Assembly: GCA_033297075.1 (NCBI GenBank)
Contig: MU858306.1
Coordinates: forward strand, 1 to 40,797
Origin: Rhypophila decipiens
Taxonomy: Eukaryota; Ascomycota; Sordariomycetes; Sordariales; Naviculisporaceae
Reading direction: 5' to 3'
Length of the DNA: 40,797 nt
The notes beneath the pieces are model-generated. The model did not search any database. It had not been told where the DNA came from and worked only from the letters and a program-made list of their open reading frames with translations. The stretch's first letter is position 1. The number at the start of each line of letters is the position of its first letter. This document shows, piece after piece, positions 29,190 to 40,750 of the stretch. The translations under genes and the position numbers were made by a program.

Positions 29190-32100
29190 TTAGACAGTAG
29201 GAAACCCCTGATTCTGCCCACACCCATTCTCCTGGCCCGTATGAACCAAACAAAAACTAGCATAATACCCGCCCCCCTGGTTATCCGGATCCTCAGACGT
29301 AGTCCCCACCGCAGCACCATAATCACCACATTTACTCTTCGCCCTGTCCAAGAAGCTCTTAAGCTGTTTCCCCGAGAACCTCGTCGCTCCAATCCCATTA
29401 TTGGATATCCCCAACACAATGCTGCATCCGTTTTTGAACGGTGCGAGGGTGCAGTACCCCCCCACCGGGGAGCCATTGTCCAGCACGTCTCCTGCCCCGT
29501 AGCAGATTTCGTCAGCGGTAGAGTAGGTCTTGGTAAAGTCAAAGAAGGAGGGTGCTTCGTTGTAGCAGCCTGATAGATCTGTGGTGTCCACGTCTGTGTG
29601 GCACTCTATGTTGCCGCCGTGTTCGGGGTATATCACGCCGAAGGGGCCCGTGGGGGGCGTTGGGGGCGGATCGGGGGGTTTGACTGGGGTGGTGGTGGTG
29701 GTTGTGGATGTGCTTGTCACCGGTGGTGGCGGGGGACAGACGGTTGTGGGCTGGCACGAGATCCGTCCGCCTGAGCCGACACAGACGGTCGTTGTTGACC
29801 AGGGGCGGGGGCAGGAACCTGGCGTTGTTGAGCTTAAAGGGGGAAGAGGCGGGCGGGTTGTGGGAATGTGGTTCGGGTCGGCGGGGTCCCAAAAGTCGGG
29901 AGGTATGCCTGTTGGTACTCCGTCGCAATAGAAGCCTGAGCAGAGGGTCCCGCAGCCTGAGACGCATGTTGGGGAGGGCGCTCCGGGGCGGTAGGTGATG
30001 GGGTCGCCTGCTCCGGGTTTGCCGTCACCACCCGATCCTGAACCAGGAGGCTTGAGGACCAATGGACATGCGGCTGCACCACCGGTCTGTCTTTTGATGC
30101 GACCTGTGTTGGATACAGGGCGCGCACAGTCGGCTCCGTGGGGCTTCAGGTCTGATATCTTGGAGCCAGCCAAGGTGTCGGGGCAGCCTTTTAGGGTGGG
30201 ATCTACAAGGCAGTCGCCGTCTTTGACCCTGCCTGTCCAGATAAAAGGGACGTGATTACCGCCCTTCTGCCGGGGTGCGCCCCCGTCAGAGATTGTAAAT
30301 GTTTGGTAGGCCAGGGATCGATGCATGTACTGCACTAGCTTCTTGACATTGGCTGGGTCTTGGAGTTCACCAGACCACCCACCAGCAAGTTTGAGGCCTC
30401 TCCAGTAGGCGATTGTCCCTACGACCAGTGGTGTGGCTGTTGCAATTTTCCCGTGTCAGTGTGGCTTCTTTTAAATGAAGGAAAGGGCAACTTACCAAGT
30501 GAAGCACCGTCGTCCAAGCCAAAGCCCCCATTTTTCGTCGCTACACTAACCTTGTACCCAGGCGCCATGGCCAACCAGCTTGCATAGGGATTAATCGGCG
30601 ATATAGCCGAGTTCTGGTCAATCCCGCTAACAACAATCAGGTTGGGAAGGGCCTGTCCTGATGCAGCAGAACCAGGGTCACCAAAGCGACTAGGCCAGCC
30701 ATCCAGTCTGTTCCGGATCTCGGCGGAAGCGAGATACTCGTTATGCGAGGCTGCCACGAGGACCGCCCCGTACTTGTCCAACTGCTGGAGGACTTTAAAC
30801 AGAATATCAAAGTGGGCGTCGTGCACATAGTCGCCGTGGACGGTCACAAGCCACCCAAAAGACAGGTTGACGATGATCTTGCCTTTGTTCGCCGGAGAGT
30901 TGGCGACCACGTCGTCCAGGACTTGGACCAGGCTGGCAAGGTATCGCTCGTGGATATAGTTGTTCTTGTCGGCTGGATCAGCGTTGAAGTTGCGGATGAC
31001 GACGAGTTCGGCATTTTTTGCAAGGCCGAGCAGGGTTCCGTATGCCCTGCTGGCCACTTCGGTGCCATGGTCGTCGAGCCGAGCGCCCGTGTGTCGGTCA
31101 GGGAATGCGGCGGCATCGAGATAGCGTATCCTTTTCCTCTGCACGACCTTGCCATTGGCCGTTGTGTAGGTTGAGGCAAATTCAGAGTGCCCATCTGCGA
31201 TGCCATCCTCTACCATGTAGATGGTCTGGCCACGACCATATGTATCGTCGGCGTCGTACTTGAACTTGGTCGGTCGATTGCTAGGCTCAAAGTAATCGGC
31301 CCACTTGCCGTTCGGCGGCACAGACATGAGCGAGAGCTCCCAGTAGGGGTCGCTGGACGATACCGTGTCCCGCGCGCTAAGATTGCGTGGAGCCAGTGGC
31401 ATGTCCTCCACCGAGCTCGAGGCTGACCAAGCGGCGCGTTTCTGAACAGCAGCCCCACTTCGACCTGGATATTTCTGTCGATTCCAGGAATAGATTCCGT
31501 AGGCGTCGGCGAGCTTGAGAAAGCTTCTTCTTGACAGCATATCATTCAGTACAGTGTTTGTCAATGCGTCAACATAAAAGAAGGCCGTGAAGGCGCCACC
31601 TTGCACCTGCGTCGTTTTGGTCCACCAGCTCGGGCTGTTTTGGTCGCTGGGGTTCACTTTTGTGTCCTTGAGATAATTGACAATGTTGGCGACATCGTCT
31701 GGATCTAACGGGTATAGGATCGAGTCCTCCGCCTGGACGGGAGGGCAAGAGTCGGCTCGCACCTCTAGCCCCTTGCTCTCTGGCGTTGGCTCTGCGAGTG
31801 CTGCCGTCCTGCGGCCCAGAGTGGTTGTTGGGGCACCAGTGCATCCCGTTGTCTTGGTTGTTGCCCCATCCTTGTCATCGACCTCGCATCCCATGATGGT
31901 AGTGCATGTTGACTGTGTGCGAGTCGAAGTGGACGTCCTGGTTCCTGAGACCGTAGTGCTAAGGATTGTTGTGGTGGAGCAAATGTCTGCTGTCTTGGTT
32001 GTGCATTGGCTGGGGCGATCAGTCGGGTATGTCACCTTGTTGTTGTTTCCAATCCTGACATATCAAAGTTAGTCTTCACGCTGAGGGCAACGTGAATACT

Positions 32101-35100
32101 CGCCGAGGGCAACGTGAATACACGGTAAATAGAGATGAAGCAACTCACGTAATTCGAGGCCATGGGCCCGGGATTGAACCCTTGATGGTGATGCCAGGGG
32201 GCCACTTGATCGTTGGCGGTGGCCCTGGAGGCAAGATGCCCGGCGGGAATTCCCATCGCCATCCTCCAATCTTGATATCACCCCACAAGATACAAATAAA
32301 GAAGAACCACAGTTTGCACGTAGACTTCTTGTCCAAGTCCGATTCGTCTTCGGTCCATACAAGCTGTCCTGGCGGCCACGTCGTGTAAGTAGGGAGCGGC
32401 GTGCCAGTTCCTGTCCACAAGACACAGCCAAGGGCAAAGGAGGTGTCAGTGTTTGCGTCGATGCCCACAGTCTTGGTCGGGGGACATCCCCATGATAGCA
32501 CCGTCTCGCCGCTGCAGTCACTGAGCGTGATGGCTGCGTTGGCTTCCCGAATGTAGCGCGTGTTCGGCGGACAAGTCATGACAATTGGCGGTCGCGTATA
32601 TGGCGGATCAGTCCAAGTCTCGGTTGTCCCTGTCGGATTGTCACTGCCGCCTGAAGTTCCGGTTGAGAAGTTCCACGAGGCCGGGGGGCCGTTGCTGACG
32701 GCTGGCCAGGGGGGGAAAACAATTGTTCTTGCAGTGGTTTGACCATTGCCATTGGTGACAGTGACTGTCGAGTTGGGAATCGGGACGCTTGCGTAAGGAG
32801 TGAGTGCTGCCCCTGTGCTCTGGTCCTCGGTGATCTCGATATTGGATTGCGATATCTTGTCTACCGTGAGAGGCGCAAGCGTGATTGTGATGGTGGTCGT
32901 GGTCACCACAAATGATGCGCCAACCGTGGATCCAACTTCCAGCGATGTTGTATACGGTGTCATGGAGATGGTCGTGTTGGACTGCAGTGGACTTGGGGGA
33001 AGCACCCATGTGCAGGGTGCTGTGCACTGAGCAGTATGTGTCGTATAGACCTCAGGGCCGACGTAGACAATATTATCGCTGCCGTCCTCGGGGAACCACA
33101 AGCTGATCTCGGTTGTGTATCCCCGCTGGATGCCGTCTTTCTGCTGGATGCTGCTGTTGCTGCCCCCGATCGTGGCCACCTGGGTGACGCCCTTGGTAAA
33201 GATGTTGAAGACGGCAATGTGGGAGGAGCCGCGCACTTCCATGATGCGCTCCTGGCATCTTTCTGGGTCCAGACAGCTTTGTTCGTAGTTGACAAACCAC
33301 GAGTACAAACCGGCGCTGTGCACCATGACGTCCTGCGAGTTGATGATTCGAAGGCCCCAGGCTTCTTTGCAGGCGTCGGCTTTGCAACCGGCAAAGGATG
33401 GATCAGACTTGAACCGAGAAAGCGCAATCGAGTCCTCAAACGGCGTGGGTGCCACTGGCTCGGGCTGGAAATAGGGTGTTTCGGTCTGGATGTGTCCCAG
33501 ATAGATGTTCTTTGCGTTGTAGAGCTGGTACTGGTAAAGCACTGTGTGCTCGGAACCGGTGCCGTAGAACCAACATGGCCCCTGAGACTCGATCAACATA
33601 CCCCTGCCACCGTAGAGGCTGACTTGAGATGCGAGCTTGTCAAACTCCCAATACAGGCTCATGTCATTATCACTACGAAAAAAAAGGGCAGTCAGATACA
33701 AAACAAGAGCGTTAGAATGGACTGGCTGCGACGGCGAGACACTTACTGATCGGCCACCCAGGCCCACACGTTCTCAAAATATCCGCTAGACTTTGAAGTG
33801 ACGTGCAACAACAGCGAAGCCGTAATGCATGCCTCTGAGAAGCCCAACTTGGGGCAGTTGCTACGGTCCAAGTCGGACCCAAGGGCACCACCGACACGGA
33901 TGTGCGTATCCCACATGCCGGCTGGAACACTCGCATTAGCCCTACATCATGACCAGGAACAGCGGAATCAACACATACCTGAGCCTGCCTCCGAGGCCTT
34001 GACGTTCCATTCCACCATAATAGCGCCAGCTGTCGGCCCTTTGACGCTAAATATCATGTCACTGATCTCGGCCGATCCAACGTCCCCGTCCCTCCCAACC
34101 TGTATGACAACCTGAGGGTTCTTCATGTCAGAGAAGTACGACCCAGTTGCCTGAATTTGAGACCAGCTAGATCCTACAATCCTGGAGTTCAGAGGAACCT
34201 TGACAGTGCCCTTCACCGAGTAGATACCCGCGGGAAAGTAGGCTACTTGTCCGGCAGCAGCTGCTTTTTGCAGGAAGCTGTTGATGGCGGCCGTGTTGTC
34301 CCCGCTTCCATCGTTGGAGCAGCCGTTTTGTGTCGCGACCAGGAAGCCCCCAGCGCCCAGATTCTCGTACTGTGGACGAGACTTTGTAAAAAGCTTTCCG
34401 CTACTGGTCAGAAGGGACTGTGGCTTGGTCGGGCGCCCTGTGACAGCACCGGTCTGGAAGTTCCCCTTGCCACCAGTGTAACGCTGACCGGTGGCCCAAA
34501 GGTCGACCTTTTGTGATCCCGACAAGAGTGTCGCACCATTTTCCACTTGCACGGGGGCATTGACTCCGTCAAAGACTGTGTTGTCGATAACGATGTTGGG
34601 AGAAGTCGAGTCTGACCTCGTGAGAATGCCAATGGGGACGTTTTTGATGGACGAATCGATGAGCGAAATGGAGCCGATCCCCTGGCCCGTCAAACCGCCT
34701 TTGCCGCTGATGTTCAGGGCAATAGTGCCGCCATTGACTTCAATGTCTTGCCAGTTGAAGCCCCAGTCCCAGATCATCTGGATAGATGTGATGCAATTGG
34801 TGAACTTGATGCCCCTGGCCGTGTACTGCTGAGATCCTACCCTCCAGCCAACAGCTCCGCCTTCGAACTCGAGGTCAGAGACGAAGCCTCCCGAGCCATT
34901 TTCTTGGAAAATTCCAACATGGGTGACGTTGGACTTGCTGGAGGCCTGGGGCATCTTGAACAAGAGATTCTGCAAGCTGCAGGCCTGAGAGACCTGCCAG
35001 TGAAGACCTGTTGGCGCCAGGGGCTGCCCATGGTCATCGGTCTTGGGAGGCATCTCGGTAAGGTCAAAGACAAAGTTTCGAATTTGACGAAAGAATTGGT

Positions 35101-36028
35101 TCTGGTTGATGTACCAGTTCACGCCGGTGCCATCTGGATTGGCTTGGTTCGGGATGTAAGGGTCCGTGTCGACAAGGGCAATCCCCGTGAACTTGTCGCA
35201 GCCTTTGATGATGGGACGATCATGGGGGTCACCAATGAACTGGGTATAGTACAGCTGGACGATAGGAGTGCAGACTTTGTACGTTCCGGGCGGGAAGTAA
35301 ATGATGGCGCCTTGGGAGAATGTGTTGCCGCACTCCATGCCACAACGGTCGCCGTCTTGAATGGCGGCGTTAATGGCCTCGGTGACGTCGACATCGCCCT
35401 TGTTGGACGCCCCGTATTTGGTCACGTCCCGATAAAAGACGTAGCCGCTACTGCCGGCCAGAGGTTGCTATTTTATTCGTCAGTGGCTGCTGAGGGGCGA
35501 GCCCGAAGGAAGAAAAGACCAACTTTGCCAAGAGGTGCAAGAGAAGGCAGCCAATAGCTACTTCCTTGGCGATTCTGTAGGCTTGGCGGCAGGAACGACT
35601 CCCCAGGTGAAGCCTGCAGTGTAGCATTTGGGCTCACGGGAGTGCCAGTGATGTTGCCAGCACGAAGCCGCTTCATATAACTGTCAAAGCTGCCGGAATA
35701 CGGCCAAACAGGACCGTTGTACTCTCCTATAACGAAGTTTATCAGCATATTTCTCCCAAACAGGTACAGGTACCGAGATGAAAGTAAGACAAGGAGGCAG
35801 GAGAAAGGCAAGATAGCTATGAAAGCGGTTTGATTCACCTTTGATAGGAGCCTTTCCACTCAGGTTATCTGTGTTGTCTACCATGTATGGAGGCGGATCA
35901 GGTGGCTTCTGTTGAAAGACCTGGGAATAGCCCTTGAGCACTCCCTCATCTTTCATGGCACTCCATGCACCAAACACCGTCCCAAAGGCATGGGCAAGTG
36001 CCACAAAAGTGCCAAGTTTGGGAGCCAT
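29190..36028 (-). CDS. Secreted GH55 beta-1,3-glucanase / subtilisin (S8) fusion with Cys-rich C-terminus
   Basis: Seven exons: 36028-35839, 35726-35638, 35467-33979, 33921-33747, 33672-32149, 32054-30496 and 30436-29190. All joins keep phase and give 2,090 residues. Residues 1-20 form a signal peptide. About 108-830 is a complete GH55 module of two beta-helix halves (second from ~462). Landmarks are AIIYFPPGTYKV, FFRQIRNFVFDLT, GIFQENGSGGFVSDL, MWDTHIRVGGA, WAWVADHD and FYGTGSEH. The middle is Thr-rich, then Trp/Pro-rich (1100-1156), then Cys/Thr-rich (1170-1230). About 1260-1345 resembles a protease prodomain. About 1430-1700 is an S8 domain with Asp1439 (VEDGI), His1485 (DHGTEVAS), Asn1594 and Ser1674 (GASLATP, split by the last intron). 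Cys-rich linkers follow, then a final eight-Cys domain (~1941-2081). Dibasic sites lie at 1237-1238, 1361-1362 and 1790-1791. GH55 enzymes cut beta-1,3-glucan from the chain end. The fused role is unknown. Confidence 0.87.
32083..32121. repeat. 17-bp direct repeat inside intron 5 of the GH55-S8 gene
   Basis: GAGGGCAACGTGAATAC occurs at 32083-32099 and again at 32105-32121, both inside the intron 32055-32148. It looks like a recent local duplication and does not change the splice sites. Confidence 0.85.
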
Positions 36029-37478
36029 GGTGCCTCGTTGTCGGCAAGCGAACTTGGAAGGACAACGACACTTGGAGAATCACAAATGAGAGATGGGTGC
36101 GTTGTACTAATTCCTGAGCTACGTGCCAAGTATTGGGACTCATCTTATACAGAATCCAAAGTGCCTACCAGGTATTGTCATTAATACACTATAGCCTCTA
36201 CCTGACCCCCGACCGATAGTCTGCCTGCTCGATCGCCACACCAAATTGCGTGCTGTGATGCCATTATGCGTAGGATAGGTTTCCTGACTTCCTGTCCAGA
36301 CTCCACGATCGATTTCGGAAAAGCTCCGCTAGCAATGAAAGGCTCAGCACTACCAATATCGTCACCCTCCAACTTGTCCAAGGTCAACCGCGCACAACCG
36401 ACCATTATTGATGAGAGGATGGTTAGGCTGACCACCCAAAAGGAAGGATACTTATCAACACATGACTGCTTTTAGCCATGGCAAGACCGACCCAGATATT
36501 ATACGTGACATGGAAGGATCAATATAAAATTATTCAAATCTCTCAAACAAGGCATAGTCTCAATATTGAGTTTTTATGCGAGAGCACACAGCCTCGAGCA
36601 AGGCCGGATACCTCGGTGCCAGTCATAGCTGGAAGTTGGAACAGGCACGAATGGTCGCACAGTTCCATAGTCGCTATCGTATATCCATCCGCATCAAGAA
36701 GGTCGATTTACCCTTGAAAACGAGCCAGGACCTTTAGGCGACTGGCACCTTGATTCGGAAGCTTGGTTGGGGGCCGTTTCTGCTTACCAGTCTAGGAAAT
36801 TACGGCTAATATCACCTCGCTGCGGCGCTGCGATATTTGGCTGCAAGGAGGGTTGCAATGTCACGAGAAGAGACCGAGTAGAAACCTGGTAATCTAACCA
36901 AGGTACCACCCTAGACAGCCCACCGATGAATCCTTTGGCTACAACTTCTCACACGTTCTCTGTGAAGCCAAATCCTGCCCGGAGATAACCCGGTCGGAGA
37001 GCAAGCTGTGCGACACGAAGCCAGAAACCACACCTCTTGAACTTCTTCATCGCATGATGATCTCGACGAAAGAACCTACGGTGACGTATGAATGTCCATC
37101 CGGATACCACGGAGACTAGGGAAATCAGCACTATTGATTTGAAGCCTCTCTGCCTTGCAGGCAATTCCATCTGTCAACAAGTCCTATGCGTTCGTGGTAC
37201 ATTTGAGAACCTAGCAAGGGGCGCCGGATAGCTGACTATGGCCAGGAAGGGAAGATGGCAACAAGGAGAAAGACCTTGAATCTTTCGCGTAGGCTTCGAG
37301 ACAAAGCCTCCAATCTCATGGACGGCGACGTATAAAGACGGTGATATCAGCCTCGAGTTTGTCACCTTGGCAGTCTTGGCCAGGCCATTCACCTAGACAG
37401 CCTTGAATCCTCAAACCTCATCGAGCTTGCTCCTCCACCATTGCCTCTTGCTCCTCCGTTCAATCATCCGAGTTCATC
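36029..37478. other. Divergent spacer between the GH55-S8 gene and a small secreted protein gene
   Basis: About 1.4 kb with the 5' flanks of both secreted-protein genes. Small frames on both strands show no product. No TATA box or repeat was identified with confidence. A shared promoter region is possible only in the loose sense of opposed starts. Confidence 0.4.
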
Positions 37479-38006
37479 ATGACTCCTTCACTCAAACTTT
37501 TTGCCCTCAGCGCCTTGGCCTTCGCCTCTCAGGGCTCGGCCTTCTGCTTTGGCCCAGAACCCGCTCGGCGGATCTGCTACAGCGACCCCGGAGCGACCCC
37601 TCAAAACATCACCCTCCAAGAGATCAACTACGTGGCAGGCTATCTCCGCTTCTACGGCAGCCAAAAGGGTAACCCGCAATTCTACACCATGCCCCTGCCC
37701 GACGCCGACAACTGCGCCGAGTGGCAGGTCACCACCAAGGGAAGCACCTGGGTGATGGCCAAGCTGGTGGGAGACGACGCCGCCTCCATCACCTTTGACG
37801 ACCTGGCCAACACCATCGACGGGGGCGGATCCAAGGCGACGCCTGAGCAGAAGGCCGCCGCCTTGATCGGCTGTAATACAGCCGGCGGGCAGATGGGCGT
37901 TGTGGTCAACGCTACGGATCCGCGATACCAGCAGCCTCAGTTCACCAATGGAACCTTTACCAACCAGGGTATCATTATCAAGCTTGTGAGAAATCCGGAT
38001 GTTTAA
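37479..38006 (+). CDS. Small secreted protein of unknown function
   Basis: A 175-residue intronless frame. Residues 1-21 (MTPSLKLFALSALAFASQGSA by composition) form a signal peptide. The mature part has four cysteines (C23, 33, 79, 132), enough for two disulfides, and three N-glycosylation sequons (N43, N144, N157). There is no membrane helix or GPI signal; the C-terminus IIIKLVRNPDV looks like a final beta strand. The size and cysteine content suit an extracellular small secreted protein, possibly effector-like. I do not recognise the family. It is divergent to the large secreted GH55-S8 gene. Confidence 0.8.
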   Translation: MTPSLKLFALSALAFASQGSAFCFGPEPARRICYSDPGATPQNITLQEINYVAGYLRFYGSQKGNPQFYTMPLPDADNCAEWQVTTKGSTWVMAKLVGDDAASITFDDLANTIDGGGSKATPEQKAAALIGCNTAGGQMGVVVNATDPRYQQPQFTNGTFTNQGIIIKLVRNPDV

Positions 38007-38909
38007 ACAGAATGGCATGGTACTGGGACTGGGACTGCGAATGACGGTGGGAGAGAGGATGGATGGGCTTGAATGTCGACGACATTACCTTGGGTAGTTA
38101 GCAGACCAAGTGGCAAGAAAGCCAGTAACTTCAAATTCAGTTCCTGCATTGCCTTTAAACGGCCCAGAGAAAGAAATCCCATAATCCAGTGACGCGAGGT
38201 CGGTGCCCCTCTAACCCGCAGTGGCGGGTCGCGGCTGCCTAGAAACGATACTTGCAGGCAGGTTACTGTCACTGATTAGGACCGTATTGTGAAATTTTTC
38301 TTCTGCCTGCAGGTAGCCACGTGGGTGTAAAAATATGATGTGAATATTATAACTAGGCTCTCCTAGCCTTTCAAGGTGTTGATCACTTTCTTCTTAACAA
38401 TTCGACAAGGGACGTCGAGGGTCTTTTCAGCGTCCATTCAGTATACTGATAGTAGGATTTTCCCATCCTATTTTTACACATATATGGTAGCCTGCGATAT
38501 GAAGTGGCTAGAAAAGAAAAGTTAAAATAATAGAGGCACTAGACACTAATACGAGGAAAAAGTATGATATAAAAAACTAATATATTACTGCCGAATTTAA
38601 CTTCAAATGACTGCACCGGCGAGAGTTATAGACCGATGAGTCACTGGCCGTTTTGACTTTTCAAATCCTAAACTTTATCGAGGGAAGCAGATAGAGTTTG
38701 GATGGATGGAAGGATCGGCTCAAGGTCATCTGAGTGACGTAACCCCACTTTCAACCTCCTCGGCCAATCATTCACAATCTGTCCTCGTTACTCGTACAAC
38801 ACTTCCTTTCCCCGGCGCAACAAGCTACCGACTCTCAACCTCATGTCGGCCTTGAAAGAAAATCACAACCTCCCAGCTTCCACACTCATCACATCGCCGA
38901 ATCACCATA
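38007..38909. other. Spacer, partly AT-rich
   Basis: The stretch 38280-38640 is clearly richer in A and T than its surroundings, and no reading frame is open through it. This could be promoter DNA or an old RIP-mutated repeat; no unit is recognisable. The segment just before 38910 is the 5' flank of the F-box-like gene. Confidence 0.4.
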
Positions 38910-40370
38910 ATGCCGCAAGTGGACGAGGTAATTCCTCGCTTGTCACCACCCGGGCCATCCTGCAAGCTGGAGTCACTGAACTCCGACGTCCTCACGCTGA
39001 TCCTGTCGTCTTGCGATTCCTCTCACGATTTGTGGTCGTTCATTCGCGCATCGCCAATCATTTACAATGTCTTCCATAACGACAAAGCAGGCATTCTCTG
39101 CCGGATGAACTTTTACATCCTCGGCGGACTCTCAGCGACCCGAAAGGCCATTTTTCTCACCCACTGTGATCCCGTCTCGCACGATGGTGATTTTCAGAGC
39201 AATCTCGAGGGTGTCATTTACCTATACCAAAACTTTCAACCTCGGACGCACACGCACACCGGTGTCCCTGTGGCGAATGATTTGGGTTGGGATACTATTG
39301 TCCAGGTATGTACGCATTATGTATGGGAAACTTTTGTAATCCATTTTACTGACGTTCACCTACCTGCCTGCCAGATCACGAGACTCACCAGTGTATTCTG
39401 CTGTTTCGCAGATCTCTACGCTCTTTTTCGGCTCCGGTTCATCGGAAAAAGGATGATGCATCAACCTTACGGTCAAAACAAACTCGCAGCATCAGCAGTC
39501 GCAGCTCCCCTCACACAAAGCGAGCGATCCCGCCTCATCACCGCCCTCTTAAACTGGAAGCTAGTTCACACCCTCCAAGGCCAACATCAACCCCGCGATC
39601 TAGAGCTTTTCATAGCCACCATTTTTCCATTGTTTGAAGCGTGGGAATGGGAACAAATCACAAGCCTAGACAGCTTCATCTGGAAACTGATAGGGAACCT
39701 CTTTGAGGTCGCCGAGCCCGAGCTGCGACCGGCGCATGACAGCTGGTCCAGGTCCTATCGCAGTACCGCGTTTTATTCCACTTGCTACCCAAACCTGGAT
39801 GTGTTTTATTCCAAGCTGTTGTCTAGTATTCGCGAGGAGGAGAAATCAGGAACTGAGCATATCTTTGGGGTTTTGAACAAGATTGGTGATGACTACGCCA
39901 TTGAGCTGGCATCAGGAAGGGCCCATTTCCGGAATGGGCTGAGCTGGTTATCGGGCACGAATTCATGGCGCCGGTTGATCTCTGACCATTACCTGCCGCT
40001 TCGGGAGCTGGTTGATGATGAAGGGGTTTGGAACCTCGACAATGTTCCGGCCATCTCGGGAACCAGCTTGAACTCGCCGCCACCACCCTGGGCCTGGCTC
40101 CATGCCATGGGAGGCAAGAGAATCAATCGTTGGGGCTCAAGTCTGGTACCGAAAGTGGGCGCGGGCTTTGATATTGACCGTCAGGAGCATAGGGAGTGGG
40201 TTGACGTTGTCGGCTTGTGGAGATGGATCGGCATGGTATTTTGGGACCGGGACAGGGCCGAGGAGATTCTTTCCCTGTTTGAGGAAACTGGAGACTTGGT
40301 GGGGTGTGGGAAGATGGGATGGTTGGCTGATATGATTATATTCTACACCAACATCACCGCGATACCTTAG
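38910..40370 (+). CDS. F-box-like protein of unknown function
   Basis: Two exons, 38910-39305 and 39375-40370, give 463 residues. The intron 39306-39374 is 69 nt (GTATGT...CAG, branch TTACTGAC). It is in frame and stop-free, so the unspliced reading of 486 codons is also open. The N-terminus has an F-box-like segment, LESLNSDVLTLILSSCDS, followed by DLWSFIRASPIIYNVF, as in fungal F-box proteins that serve as SCF ubiquitin-ligase adaptors. The rest is helical and Trp-rich with no repeat or catalytic motif visible. There is no signal peptide. Similar proteins are common and uncharacterised in filamentous fungi. Confidence 0.72.
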   Translation: MPQVDEVIPRLSPPGPSCKLESLNSDVLTLILSSCDSSHDLWSFIRASPIIYNVFHNDKAGILCRMNFYILGGLSATRKAIFLTHCDPVSHDGDFQSNLEGVIYLYQNFQPRTHTHTGVPVANDLGWDTIVQVCTHYVWETFVIHFTDVHLPACQITRLTSVFCCFADLYALFRLRFIGKRMMHQPYGQNKLAASAVAAPLTQSERSRLITALLNWKLVHTLQGQHQPRDLELFIATIFPLFEAWEWEQITSLDSFIWKLIGNLFEVAEPELRPAHDSWSRSYRSTAFYSTCYPNLDVFYSKLLSSIREEEKSGTEHIFGVLNKIGDDYAIELASGRAHFRNGLSWLSGTNSWRRLISDHYLPLRELVDDEGVWNLDNVPAISGTSLNSPPPPWAWLHAMGGKRINRWGSSLVPKVGAGFDIDRQEHREWVDVVGLWRWIGMVFWDRDRAEEILSLFEETGDLVGCGKMGWLADMIIFYTNITAIP

Positions 40371-40530
40371 GATGATGATGAGTATTTACTTGATCTTTTG
40401 TAGCTTTCAACATGGAGGCTAGAGCTTTGAGCCCGAATGTAGTACTAGTTTTCTAAACGCCGTCGCTAAAACCACTAGATACCTGGCTAAAACCACCGTC
40501 CAGCCGTTAATCTAAGTATATAAGTTATTC

Positions 40531-40645
40531 GAGTTAGTTAAGGTATTTATTCAAGTTCGTTAAAGTATTAATATAAACTAGTTAGAGTATTTATTCGAGC
40601 TTATTAAAGCATTTATTCGAGCTAGTTAGAGCATTTATTCGAGCT
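40531..40645 (+). repeat. Degenerate ~22-bp tandem repeat
   Basis: About five units follow one another at 40531-40552, 40553-40576, 40577-40596, 40597-40618 and 40619-40640. The best form is GAGCTAGTTAGAGCATTTAT plus TC. Units 1, 4 and 5 are 22 bp; units 2 and 3 are 24 and 20 bp and more diverged. The region is strongly AT-rich and non-coding. Confidence 0.75.
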
Positions 40646-40717
40646 AGTTCTAGTTTTAGCTAGGGAGATAGTAGTTCTAGTAGTTGTAATTATAAAATTT
40701 ATGGTTAACGTATTTTA

Positions 40718-40750
40718 TCACCGAGCTGGACATTTCACCGAGCTGGACAC
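40718..40750 (+). repeat. 17-bp direct repeat, possible transposon terminus
   Basis: TCACCGAGCTGGACA occurs at 40718-40732 and again at 40735-40749, period 17, right after AT-rich DNA and near the window end. Paired subterminal repeats of this kind occur at the ends of fungal Tc1/mariner (Fot/pogo) elements. The other end and any transposase would lie outside the window, so this is only a suggestion. Confidence 0.35.

Noticed and set aside
33036..33749. Plus-strand frame of 237 codons
   Set aside because: Antisense to GH55 coding exons; no motif of its own.
34748..35557. Plus-strand frame of 269 codons
   Set aside because: Antisense to the GH55 exon; the minus strand carries the conserved beta-helix motifs.
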